The notes beneath the pieces are model-generated. The model saw only the letters and a list, made by a program, of their open reading frames with translations. It ran no database searches and was not told the origin of the DNA. DNA of 6,123 bases from Thermoproteota archaeon (GTDB lineage: Archaea; Korarchaeota; Korarchaeia; B14-G2). The position numbers and the translations under genes are program-made. Of this stretch, positions 1 through 5,113 are shown in pieces. The stretch spans positions 1 through 6,123 of the forward strand of contig QMWA01000107.1 of NCBI GenBank assembly GCA_003661385.1. The letters are read 5' to 3'. Within the stretch, counting starts at the first letter, position 1; the number at the start of each line of letters is the position of its first letter.

Positions 1-120
1 GCAGCACTCCTAATGGGCGGGCTAGACCTGAAAGCAGGCATAGAGCTAGCCACAATAACCGTGTTCGTTTACATAGGCATAAGAGTAGCCCCCATAGCAG
101 CCGAGCTCCTGACAGCCTAA
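1..120 (+). CDS. C-terminal end of an integral membrane protein (partial)
   Basis: The first frame is open from base 1 to a TAA at 118-120, giving the last 39 residues of a protein that begins outside the window. It is rich in Ala, Ile, Leu and Val. A hydrophobic segment at about residues 15-38 (including TVFVYIGIRVAPIAAELL) looks like a final membrane helix, preceded by a polar loop with D, K and E. Of 39 codons, 31 end in A or C, matching the 3' ends of the other native genes here, so I take it as real coding sequence. A permease or transporter is possible, but too little is visible to name a family. The DUF362 gene starts about 60 bases downstream on the same strand, so co-transcription is possible. 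Confidence 0.72.
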   Translation, partial: AALLMGGLDLKAGIELATITVFVYIGIRVAPIAAELLTA

Positions 121-148
121 CCAGCAGCAGCCTACAGCCACCACATGA

Positions 149-184
149 CTTAAAGGCCAGCTGAATGCCAACTAAGCTGAGGTG
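149..184 (+). promoter_or_regulatory. Weak TATA-like box and Shine-Dalgarno-like GAGGTG before the DUF362 gene
   Basis: CTTAAAGG at 149-156 is a weak TATA candidate about 30 bases before the GTG at 182. GAGGTG at 179-184 matches the archaeal anti-Shine-Dalgarno core (GGAGGTGAT). It overlaps that GTG and lies six bases before a TTG at 191. The spacing therefore favours TTG 191 if the message is leadered, and GTG 182 if it is nearly leaderless. The sequence alone does not decide this. Confidence 0.35.
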
Positions 185-973
185 CTGCCATTGCCCTCTA
201 GGGTCGTGGTTGCACGCGGAGAAGACCCATTCAAGCTTGTTGAAAGGGGGCTGAAGCACTTTGAGAAGCCTACTCAGCATAGGGTTGTGGTAAAGCCTAA
301 CCTGATCATAGATGAGCCCCCGCCTACAACTACACCATGTGACACCATAGAGGCACTCATCAGATACTACCTGGAGGAGGGTTATGAGGTCATAGTAGCA
401 GAGGGGTCAGGCTGGTGTGAAACCTCCAAGGCATTCAGGAAGCTAGGGTACACAAAGCTAGCCCAGGAATACGGTGTTAAGCTCGTAGACCTGAACACAG
501 ATAGATACGAGCTTGTAGCAAACCCCAGTGCACTATACCTCAAGAGGTTCGAGAAGCCCCTAACCTTAAAGGACGCCTACATCATATCAGCACCAGTACT
601 CAAAGAGCACTCGATAACACAGGTCACGATATCACTGAAGAACATGCTAGGCGCAACCCTAGGGGAGAAAGCCAAAGTAGCCAAGAAGGGGAGGTTCCAC
701 AGGAAGCTAGATGAGAGCATAGTAGACATCAACATGTACCTCAAGCCCCAGCTAGCTGTAGTAGACGCCAGGACAGCAGGCATAAGAGGAGAGCTGAAGT
801 CAACACCACTAAAGCTAGGGGTGATGCTGTTCTCCAGCGACCTAGTTGCAGCAGACTCCATAGCATCAACACTCCTAGGGAAAAACCCACTCAAAATAGG
901 CCACATAAAACTAGCCCAGAAAGCAGGACTAGGGACAGCAGACCCAACCAAGATAAAAGTAGACTACATCTGA
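182..973 (+). CDS. DUF362 family protein
   Basis: This 263-residue protein has the hallmarks of the DUF362 family (PF04015): an early KPN motif (KPNLI, residues 38-42), the glycine-rich AEGSGW (73-78), KLGY (87-90), and the long diagnostic block from SAPVLKEH to LKNMLG (136-157). A conserved DARTAGIRGEL (195-205) and an SSDLVAADS helix (218-226) follow. Some DUF362 proteins carry a C-terminal 4Fe-4S ferredoxin module; this one ends without any cysteine cluster, so it is the short form. There is no signal peptide or membrane segment, so it is probably cytosolic. The family's biochemical role is not firmly established; redox or metal-linked functions have been proposed for relatives, and I make no stronger claim. 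The start could be GTG 182 or TTG 191. A/C-ending codons rise from 12 of the first 30 to 27 of the last 30. Confidence 0.9.
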   Translation: MLPLPSRVVVARGEDPFKLVERGLKHFEKPTQHRVVVKPNLIIDEPPPTTTPCDTIEALIRYYLEEGYEVIVAEGSGWCETSKAFRKLGYTKLAQEYGVKLVDLNTDRYELVANPSALYLKRFEKPLTLKDAYIISAPVLKEHSITQVTISLKNMLGATLGEKAKVAKKGRFHRKLDESIVDINMYLKPQLAVVDARTAGIRGELKSTPLKLGVMLFSSDLVAADSIASTLLGKNPLKIGHIKLAQKAGLGTADPTKIKVDYI

Positions 974-1319
974 GGGCACAAGCCAGAAAGCAGGCAAGAG
1001 ACGCAGACACAAGAATGCCGTAAGCACCCTCAAGCCTCCACAGCCTTACCAGGCAAGGGAGAGAAGCCACCCACATTCTCTGCTCAGCAGATAAAGCTGA
1101 GAACAAGCTCACCGTACTCCCTCAGCCAAAGCTACATAAACCACTCAAATAAGAGGATCTTAAGTGTTGCAGCCTTATCTGTCAAGCCCCACACACGCCT
1201 GTGTGCACGCACTACACACGCACGAGATGTTTGCTCTCGAATGCTCCAATACCCCCCATGAGATTATTAAACTCCCTCAGATAATGGCTTTAGAGCATTA
1301 AGAGGAGTCAAGTTGAAAT
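974..1319. other. Intergenic stretch without a supported gene
   Basis: I find no credible ORF on either strand; the open frames here are shadows without family features. Up to about 1150 the plus strand is rich in A and C and poor in T, continuing the composition of the DUF362 gene's 3' end. Around 1187-1235 there is a CA/CG low-complexity patch containing a perfect 6-bp stem with a 4-base loop (CACACA 1190-1195, TGTGTG 1200-1205). After about 1235 the composition becomes mixed and AT-richer, leading into the vapB promoter. A terminator or small RNA could lie here, but none is demonstrated. Confidence 0.5.
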
Positions 1320-1329
1320 GTTTTATAAG
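1320..1329 (+). promoter_or_regulatory. TATA promoter of the vapBC operon
   Basis: TTTTATAAG lies at 1321-1329, centred about 28 bases before the ATG at 1353. This places transcription start at or within a few bases of the start codon, so the mRNA is probably leaderless, as is usual for first genes in crenarchaeal operons. A purine-rich GTTGAAATG directly upstream may serve as the TFB recognition element. The box sits inside an imperfect dyad (ATGTTT and AAGCAT), which could allow autorepression by the antitoxin complex; that part is speculative. Confidence 0.65.
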
Positions 1330-1352
1330 CATACTACTTCACGGGGAAAGTC

Positions 1353-1517
1353 ATGTCTTGTGGCATTATAAAGCTTCGTGTATCTAAGGATGCCATAAAG
1401 GAGCTATTCAGCTCCAGAAAGATTAGCGTATCTAAAGGTATTGATAAAGTGCTTGACAAATACTCCGAAAAGGTTGAGGTAGATGTATTAAAGGAGTTCC
1501 TTGAAGATAGGAGGTAG
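1353..1517 (+). CDS. VapB-type antitoxin candidate (54 aa)
   Basis: ATG to TAG encodes 54 residues, starting MSCGIIKLRVSKDAIKELF and ending EFLEDRR. The N-terminal strand-like segment IIKLRVSKDA followed by a helix resembles small archaeal antitoxins, whose N-terminus binds DNA and whose C-terminus wraps the toxin. I see no definitive family motif, so the call rests mainly on context. The gene is short, sits directly behind a strong TATA box, and is followed after seven bases by a PIN-domain gene whose ribosome-binding site is built into its last codons (AGG AGG TAG). This is the standard antitoxin-then-toxin order. Codons such as GTT, GAT, CTT and AAA are mixed, without the A/C-ending bias at the 3' end seen in the neighbouring native genes. 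The antitoxin is intact although its toxin partner is broken. Confidence 0.65.
   Translation: MSCGIIKLRVSKDAIKELFSSRKISVSKGIDKVLDKYSEKVEVDVLKEFLEDRR
1509..1515 (+). promoter_or_regulatory. Ribosome-binding site of vapC inside the vapB stop
   Basis: AGGAGGT overlaps the last two arginine codons and the stop codon of the antitoxin gene, with nine bases between it and the ATG at 1525. It fixes the toxin start and shows that the second cistron was translated from a leadered internal site, unlike the leaderless first gene. Confidence 0.65.
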
Positions 1518-1524
1518 TAGGCCA

Positions 1525-1972
1525 ATGAGCTTAGTGATTGATGTCTCAGTTTTCATCGATAGGCTCTTCGTAATATGATGAAGGGCGTAGTAGCAGAGCA
1601 CGCAGCCTCTTCAAGCTTGTGGATGAGGGAGACATTAACATATTTGAGCCTCAGGTGTTTGGTATAGAACTTGCTTCACAGCTGGCTCGAAGAAAACCTA
1701 GAGATGTAGCTAGAAGAATATATGATGAGATAATGGATAAAGTCATCGTTGTTGATGAGATAGGGTACGATCTGCTCCTAGACGTTGCCTTATCAACCGC
1801 TTGCAGAGCTATAGATGCATTTTATATCGCTATAGCAAGCGTCATCTCCGCTATGCTAGTAAGTGCTGACAAAGTAATGGTTAGCAATGCGAGAAAGTAT
1901 AGTGTAGAAGCATACTATATCCACGACTTAAATGAATACAGCACCCTAATGTCGAGAATTAGTCAGTCATAA
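1525..1972 (+). pseudogene. VapC-type PIN-domain toxin, broken by a one-base frameshift
   Basis: The frame opened at ATG 1525 gives MSLVIDVSVFIDRLFVI and hits TGA at 1576. One frame over, the sequence continues as YDEGRSSRARSLFKLVDEGD to TAA at 1970-1972. Skipping one base at 1573-1576 restores a 148-residue protein, the usual size for archaeal VapC. The reconstruction keeps all four acidic residues of the PIN active site: D6 in VIDVS, E48 in FGIELASQL, D97 in CRAIDAFYIA and D115 in VSADKVM. VapC toxins are Mg-dependent ribonucleases that cut tRNA or rRNA and are neutralised by VapB. The rest of the gene has no further damage, so the break is recent, a sequencing error, or bypassed by frameshifting. 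The downstream piece alone could start at GTG 1619, but it would lack D6. Codon use differs from the flanking genes, suggesting acquisition. Confidence 0.82.
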
Positions 1973-2099
1973 ACCTAAGTACTACACCCACCTATTTGCT
2001 CCCTTAGATTAATTCGTTTCAAAGTTAAAATCAATACCTCCTGCTCTAAGCAGCATAAAAGTACCTACTCCACCTTAATCCCCTTCCTAACCCTATATA

Positions 2100-2162
2100 G
2101 CAGCCAGCAGCCTGAGTTAAAGCCTGCTTGCATGCACCCAGACCCAGTAGGCTGCAGGCTGC
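2100..2162. repeat. Imperfect inverted repeat between vapC and the ATPase gene
   Basis: The arms at 2100-2113 (GCAGCCAGCAGCCT) and 2149-2162 (AGGCTGCAGGCTGC) are complementary at 13 of 14 positions, separated by 35 bases that contain the palindrome GCATGC. As RNA this would form a GC-rich stem. It could be a terminator or structured 3' end for vapBC, or a protein-binding site upstream of the next promoter. The arms are low-complexity CAG/CTG-type sequence, which raises the chance of coincidence. Confidence 0.4.
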
Positions 2163-2170
2163 CTCACATA

Positions 2171-2210
2171 TTAGAGGTGGCAACTCTAACAGTTTATAAA
2201 CATGTTAGAG
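2171..2210 (+). promoter_or_regulatory. TATA promoter of the ATPase gene flanked by GTTAGAG operator half-sites
   Basis: TTTATAAA at 2193-2200 is centred about 27 bases before ATG 2224, predicting a leaderless transcript. It lies in the middle of a perfect 7-bp inverted repeat: CTCTAAC at 2184-2190 and GTTAGAG at 2204-2210, with a 13-base spacer. A third half-site, TTAGAG at 2171-2176, is inverted relative to CTCTAA at 2184-2189 with a 7-base gap. A dimeric regulator bound here would cover the TATA box and the region up to the start site, which fits repression. The ATPase's own wHTH makes autoregulation conceivable, but that is inference. Confidence 0.65.
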
Positions 2211-2223
2211 ATATGGGTTCTGT

Positions 2224-3435
2224 ATGGAGCCGCTGGTCAGGAGGCATAACCCCTGGTGGAGTGGCGAGAGTGATCCTGTAGTAGAGAGGTGGCGTAGAGC
2301 CTCAGTCAAGTGGATCCCAGAGTGGATTAAGGAAGTCAGCTTAGAGCCCTTCTCCCTCAACTTCGTGATAGGCCCTAGGCAGGTTGGGAAGACAACTGGG
2401 CTCAGGCTCCTCATCCACAGGCTGCTAGAGGATAGGAGCCCATATCAGCTCTTCTACTTCAACTGCGACTTCACAGCTGACATGGAGCACCTCAGGAGGG
2501 TGCTGGACCTCTATCTGTCAGTTAAGAGGGCACATGGCCTCAGCGAGTGCTTCATCTTCCTAGATGAAGTAGGCAGCACCGCAGGCTGGTGGAGGGTAAT
2601 CAAAGGGTACATAGACCTCGGGGCACTCGACGACTGCGTCCTCACCCTAGCTGGGTCATCAACCCTAAGGCTCAAGGGGGAAGTAGAGCTCTTCCCAGGG
2701 AGAAGAGGCAAGGGAACAGATGTAAAAGCCCTCCCCCTAACCTTCAAGGAGTTTGCTGAAGTACACGGCGTAAAAATACCCCTATCAGGCAACCTAGAAA
2801 GGGACATAGCTGAAGCAAAGCTCTACCAGGACAAGCTAGAAGACCTATTCAAGCAATACCTGAAGCTAGGAGGGTTCCCACTCTCAATAAACAGAGACGA
2901 GAGAGCCCCAGAGTACCTGCTCCTAGCCCTCGAGGGAGAGCTACTGAGGCTAGGGAAAAGCCCACAAATCGCAAAAGCCATAATCTCATCCATCATGAGG
3001 AAAGCCCCCTCACCACTATCATACTCAGCCATAGCCAAAGACATAGGAGTCTCGTACAAGACAGTAGAAGACTACATCCAAACACTCAGAAAGCTATTCC
3101 TCCTAGAAATAGCCTACCACAAAGAAGGAAAGAGAATACTATGGAGAAAAGAGAAGAAAATCTTCTTCCTAGACCCATTCATAGCAAACACCCTAGCAGA
3201 GTGGGCAGGCGAAGCCCCCCTACAAGCCTCAATATACGAGTGGGTAACCCAAGCACACCTCCATAGAAAATACGGGGAAGTATACTACTACAGAAACGCC
3301 TATGAAATAGACTGCATAGCCCGAAACCTCAAAATAGAAGTAAAAGCAGGAAAACCCCACAGAAAATACCCAAAAAACACAATCACACTAACACAAGAGG
3401 ACATACCCCCATTCCTATATGCACTAAACACATAA
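2224..3435 (+). CDS. AAA_14 / DUF4143-type archaeal ATPase with wHTH and PD-(D/E)XK-like C-terminus
   Basis: This 403-residue protein has a P-loop near its N-terminus: Walker A GPRQVGKTT (50-58), Walker B FIFLDE (110-115, D114/E115) and a sensor-like LAGSST (142-147). LPLTFKEF (170-177) and YLKLGGFP (212-219) are typical of this ATPase group. A winged-helix-like segment covers about 262-300 (SYSAIAKDIGVSYKTVEDYI). The C-terminus (about 310-403) carries E339, D363 and EVK (372-374), the PD-(D/E)XK-like signature found in DUF4143 domains. These ATPases are abundant in archaea and bacteria, are often mobile or patchily distributed, and their cellular role is not established; nucleic-acid remodelling is a guess. 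There is no signal peptide or membrane helix. The start is set by the leaderless TATA spacing. A/C-ending codons rise from 10 of the first 30 to 28 of the last 30. Confidence 0.92.
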   Translation: MEPLVRRHNPWWSGESDPVVERWRRASVKWIPEWIKEVSLEPFSLNFVIGPRQVGKTTGLRLLIHRLLEDRSPYQLFYFNCDFTADMEHLRRVLDLYLSVKRAHGLSECFIFLDEVGSTAGWWRVIKGYIDLGALDDCVLTLAGSSTLRLKGEVELFPGRRGKGTDVKALPLTFKEFAEVHGVKIPLSGNLERDIAEAKLYQDKLEDLFKQYLKLGGFPLSINRDERAPEYLLLALEGELLRLGKSPQIAKAIISSIMRKAPSPLSYSAIAKDIGVSYKTVEDYIQTLRKLFLLEIAYHKEGKRILWRKEKKIFFLDPFIANTLAEWAGEAPLQASIYEWVTQAHLHRKYGEVYYYRNAYEIDCIARNLKIEVKAGKPHRKYPKNTITLTQEDIPPFLYALNT

Positions 3436-3439
3436 AACA

Positions 3440-3768
3440 CTAACCCACCAACACAAATAACAGCCCAACACACAGCAAACAACAGGACAAATACAGAAAA
3501 CACCTCCAGCCAAAACCTAAAAGAGAAAGCCAGAAAATGAGGCTAAGCAAACCGAATACAAAAGCAACCCCAATGAAAAAGTCAGCAGGATCCCTAGAGG
3601 AGTCTACCAGCCTCCTGTAAAGTTGTAAAAGCTTAATGAAGGTCGACGATAAAGCCTTTGTTCTAAGCTTAATGACAGCTTCTATAGCTTGCTCTGGGTT
3701 TTAGCTGCTTCCATAGCCGAGTAGGTGTGTTGTGCCACATCTGAGGCTGATACCCTGTTCGGTTTACT
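3440..3768 (-). pseudogene. Possible decayed minus-strand gene, unidentified, tail-to-tail with the ATPase
   Basis: On the minus strand an open frame from 3768 reads SASDVAQHTYSAMEAAK. A one-base shift in the AAAA run near 3700 then continues it as NPEQAIEAVIKLRTKALSS and on through DPADFFIGVAFVF to TAG at 3442-3440. All arginines are AGA/AGG, as in real genes here. No ATG, GTG or TTG opens the second frame near its 5' end, so it cannot stand alone. The hydrophobic C-terminus (about 3570-3440) resembles membrane helices, but it is also what antisense of A/C-rich, T-poor DNA would give, so that part is doubtful. It ends four bases from the ATPase stop on the other strand. I do not recognise a family. 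Confidence 0.25.
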
Positions 3769-3818
3769 TTAAGCTTGGTTTAGAGGCCTTCAGGCTGCCA
3801 GCAGCATCCAGGTGGCTT

Positions 3819-3850
3819 ATGCTACATTGGTACGCTAACCAATGTAGCAT
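3819..3850. repeat. Perfect 13-bp stem-loop
   Basis: ATGCTACATTGGT (3819-3831) and ACCAATGTAGCAT (3838-3850) are exact reverse complements around a 6-base loop (ACGCTA). It is the strongest simple hairpin seen in the window. It carries no T-run directly after it, so it is not a classic terminator. Confidence 0.7.
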
Positions 3851-3853
3851 CTT

Positions 3854-3886
3854 CTCTTCTCTTGCTGACGAAGAGAGGAGCTCCTC
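3854..3886. repeat. Second stem-loop (10 bp) merging into a 12-bp palindrome
   Basis: CTCTTCTCTT (3854-3863) pairs with AAGAGAGGAG (3871-3880) over ten consecutive pairs, one of them G-U, with a 7-base loop. The 3' arm is shared with GAGGAGCTCCTC (3875-3886), a perfect 12-bp palindrome, so alternative pairings are possible. It starts three bases after the preceding hairpin. Confidence 0.55.
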
Positions 3887-3935
3887 GCTGCAGGAGATGG
3901 GCTTTTAGCTTGAACCTAAAGGCCTTAAGCACCCT

Positions 3936-3974
3936 TATAGCAGGGAGGCTGAAGGAGGCTATAGCAGGGAAGCT
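3936..3974 (+). repeat. Two-copy direct repeat, 24-bp period
   Basis: TATAGCAGGGAGGCT (3936-3950) recurs as TATAGCAGGGAAGCT (3960-3974), with one mismatch in 15 and an offset of exactly 24 bases. In the decayed plus-strand frame it encodes IAGRL and IAGKL eight codons apart. The periodicity in multiples of three supports a coding origin. Confidence 0.6.
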
Positions 3975-3996
3975 CGATGCCCGCGAGCTACAGTAG

Positions 3997-4588
3997 TATG
4001 GGCTTTAGCACCCTGAACCCCTAACTCAATAACCTGACTTTCCTTTTAGTGTGGCTGTTAGCTGGCTTGAGCTTCATTCTGCCAACAGTCTTAACTTCCA
4101 ACTTCCTCAATAGGCTTTAGGCAGCACCATATACACTACTCGCGTCAGCAAGAGTTCAGTCTCCTTGCTAGCACTAGGCTTCTTAACGTTTCACATTCTC
4201 ACTCTAACATAACCTAATTAAGCTCTCACTAGAAACTGCTTATAGGCTTTGACCAGGCTGTTCTAACCAGCAGTACGTAGCTTAACTTAAGCTAGGTGAG
4301 CAGCTCCAGACAGTAAGCCTCTGGCAGCATGTCGACCACAACACTTTTAAGGCATAAAATTAACCCTTAGAAAAAACAGTGTCTATCTTACTTTCCTTTC
4401 ACTTTTTACTTTCTTCTTGACCTGTAGTGGCTTAGGTGAGCTGGTAAGGTTGCCTAAAGAGGCCTTCCCTGTTGGAGGTAGGGTGGATAGGAGGCTACCG
4501 CGGTAAGCCTTTACCATACGCTACATAGGTAGCTTAGACGGAAGCTAATGCAACGTTAACCTCATAGGTAGGGTTAATCCTGCTGGGA
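3997..4588. other. About 590 bases without a supported gene
   Basis: Both strands carry frequent stops in all frames, and I see no tRNA, rRNA or CRISPR signature. Small items include a TATA-like TTTTAAGG at 4345-4352, a pyrimidine tract at 4387-4418, a nearly perfect palindrome at 4492-4510 (AGGCT, then the self-complementary ACCGCGGT, then A, then AGCCT), and a 6-bp stem TAGCTT/AAGCTA just after it. The stretch from about 4440 onward includes short protein-like readings (for example ELVRLPKEAFPVGGRV) that are interrupted quickly. It is probably decayed coding DNA. Confidence 0.45.
4387..4418 (+). terminator. Pyrimidine (T-rich) tract, possible archaeal terminator
   Basis: This 32-base run contains only three purines, all A, and several T3-T5 clusters. 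Oligo-T stretches can terminate archaeal RNA polymerase without a hairpin. No transcript ending here is evident, so the call is tentative. Confidence 0.22.
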
Positions 4589-4870
4589 ATGGAGATAGTG
4601 ACCTCAGGGAAGGGGATACCGGCTCTGCTAGGAAGGCTAGAGACAGTAGGAAGCAGGAGGCTATATCCTAGGGAAAGCCACCTACATGATAGAAGCCTAC
4701 ACCTTCACCCACTATCAGAGCTCCTCAACACACTTAAGCTAGGGCGTACAGCAAAAGAAGCTGAAGCCGAGAAAGCGGTAAGAGAGCTAGTAGAAAGAGC
4801 ACAGCAAAAATACCAGGGAGAGCTAAATATCGTAGATGAGCTAGACCAGGTAAGAGCGCTTCCAGATTAA
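4589..4870 (+). CDS. Hypothetical ORF of 93 codons, probably a fragment of a decayed gene
   Basis: ATG 4589 opens 93 codons to TAA at 4868. The second half looks like genuine protein: a charged amphipathic helix at about residues 53-75 (TAKEAEAEKAVRELVERA), then YQGELNIVDELDQVRALPD, with A-ending codons, AGA arginines and GAG/CTA usage typical of native genes here. Residues 30-45 (HLHDRSLHLHP) look unusual and may mark a frameshift. The same frame remains protein-like after the stop, with only TAA 4868 and TAG 4931 between 4589 and 5023, so this is more likely a piece of a longer inactivated gene than a complete one. No good promoter or Shine-Dalgarno site precedes the ATG. I do not recognise a family. 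Confidence 0.35.
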   Translation: MEIVTSGKGIPALLGRLETVGSRRLYPRESHLHDRSLHLHPLSELLNTLKLGRTAKEAEAEKAVRELVERAQQKYQGELNIVDELDQVRALPD

Positions 4871-5026
4871 TATGGAGGTGAATGGAAGGCTTCTTCTGCG
4901 CCTTTAAGCGAGATTGCTTCTAGGTTCAATTAGGTGATGTACATGGAGTCTATGCTTGCTGCTCCGTGGGGTAACCCTGGAAGCCTGGTTGGAGTGGGGT
5001 TAGAGAGCATGTTGAGGATATCGTGA
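4871..5026 (+). pseudogene. In-frame continuation of the 93-codon ORF beyond its stop
   Basis: In the same frame as the preceding ORF, the sequence reads GGEWKASSAPLSEIASRFN, then TAG at 4931, then MYMESMLAAPWGNPGSLVGV and so on to TGA at 5024-5026. The two blocks have sensible composition (Trp, Pro and Gly-containing motifs) and look like decayed protein. A perfect GGAGGTGA (4874-4881) lies here but has no start codon at a usable distance. The neighbouring frame from about 5030 to 5098 also has a short protein-like run (ADPADPPRAGVRF). Assignment to one original gene is inferred. Confidence 0.3.
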
Positions 5027-5113
5027 CTTTGTAAGCGAGTTTTACAGCGGTGATGGGTGCTGATCCAGCTGATCCACCTAGGGCTGGTGTGAGGTTTTGA
5101 GTAGGGGTTAGAG

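Larger units (their letters stand above)
3636..3996 (+). pseudogene. Possible decayed plus-strand gene, unidentified, with frameshifts at TTTTAG
   Basis: One frame runs from ATG 3636 (MKVDDKAFVLSLMTASIA) to TAG at 3702, passes another TAG at 3714, and reopens through GTG 3732 into VYFKLGLEAFRLPAASRW, LADEERSSSLQEMGF and TAG at 3906. Removing one T from the run at 3903-3906 continues the protein as SLNLKALSTLIAGRLKEAIA to TAG at 3994-3996. The reading from 3732 would give about 87 residues with AGG arginines and a leucine/alanine-rich helical C-terminus containing an eight-residue repeat. The 3636-3710 part overlaps the minus-strand candidate, and at most one of the two readings is right there. 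No family is recognised, and the tandem stem-loops lie inside it. Confidence 0.28.

Noticed and set aside
577-951. Minus-strand open frame opposite the DUF362 gene
   Set aside because: It is antisense to a conserved, well-supported gene, has no family features or promoter, and its serine/phenylalanine-rich composition is what the opposite strand of this codon usage gives.
891-1112. Minus-strand leucine-rich open frame that could look like a membrane protein
   Set aside because: Antisense of A/C-rich, T-poor DNA automatically yields Leu/Ser/Cys-rich hydrophobic translations; it overlaps the DUF362 3' end and has no start signal.
1190-1205. CACACA/TGTGTG hairpin as a terminator of the DUF362 gene
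   Set aside because: It is over 200 bases past the stop, sits in CA-repeat-like sequence and has no following T-run, so it is noted only as a small hairpin.
1334-1525. Minus-strand open frame opposite vapB
   Set aside because: The plus strand has a TATA box at the correct distance, a start codon and a downstream ribosome-binding site; the minus reading has none of these.
2511-3059. Two minus-strand open frames within the ATPase gene
   Set aside because: They lie inside a conserved ATPase with intact motifs and are shadows.
3300-3503. Minus-strand hydrophobic 67-codon frame across the ATPase stop
   Set aside because: Its Val/Phe/Cys-rich sequence is explained by the antisense of an A/C-rich region; most of it is opposite the conserved nuclease-like domain.
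3590-4588. Possible SRP RNA, RNase P RNA or CRISPR array in the long gene-poor stretch
   Set aside because: I found no conserved core motifs of either RNA and no regularly spaced repeats; only isolated hairpins and one two-copy repeat.
4918-4940. GGTTCAATTAGG resembling a tRNA T-arm
   Set aside because: There is no matching T-stem, anticodon arm or acceptor pairing in the flanking 80 bases.
5046-5075. C/D-box sRNA-like motifs (GTGATGG with nearby CTGA)
   Set aside because: Box C has a mismatch, the CTGA boxes are too close together for guide spacing, and no terminal stem is present.
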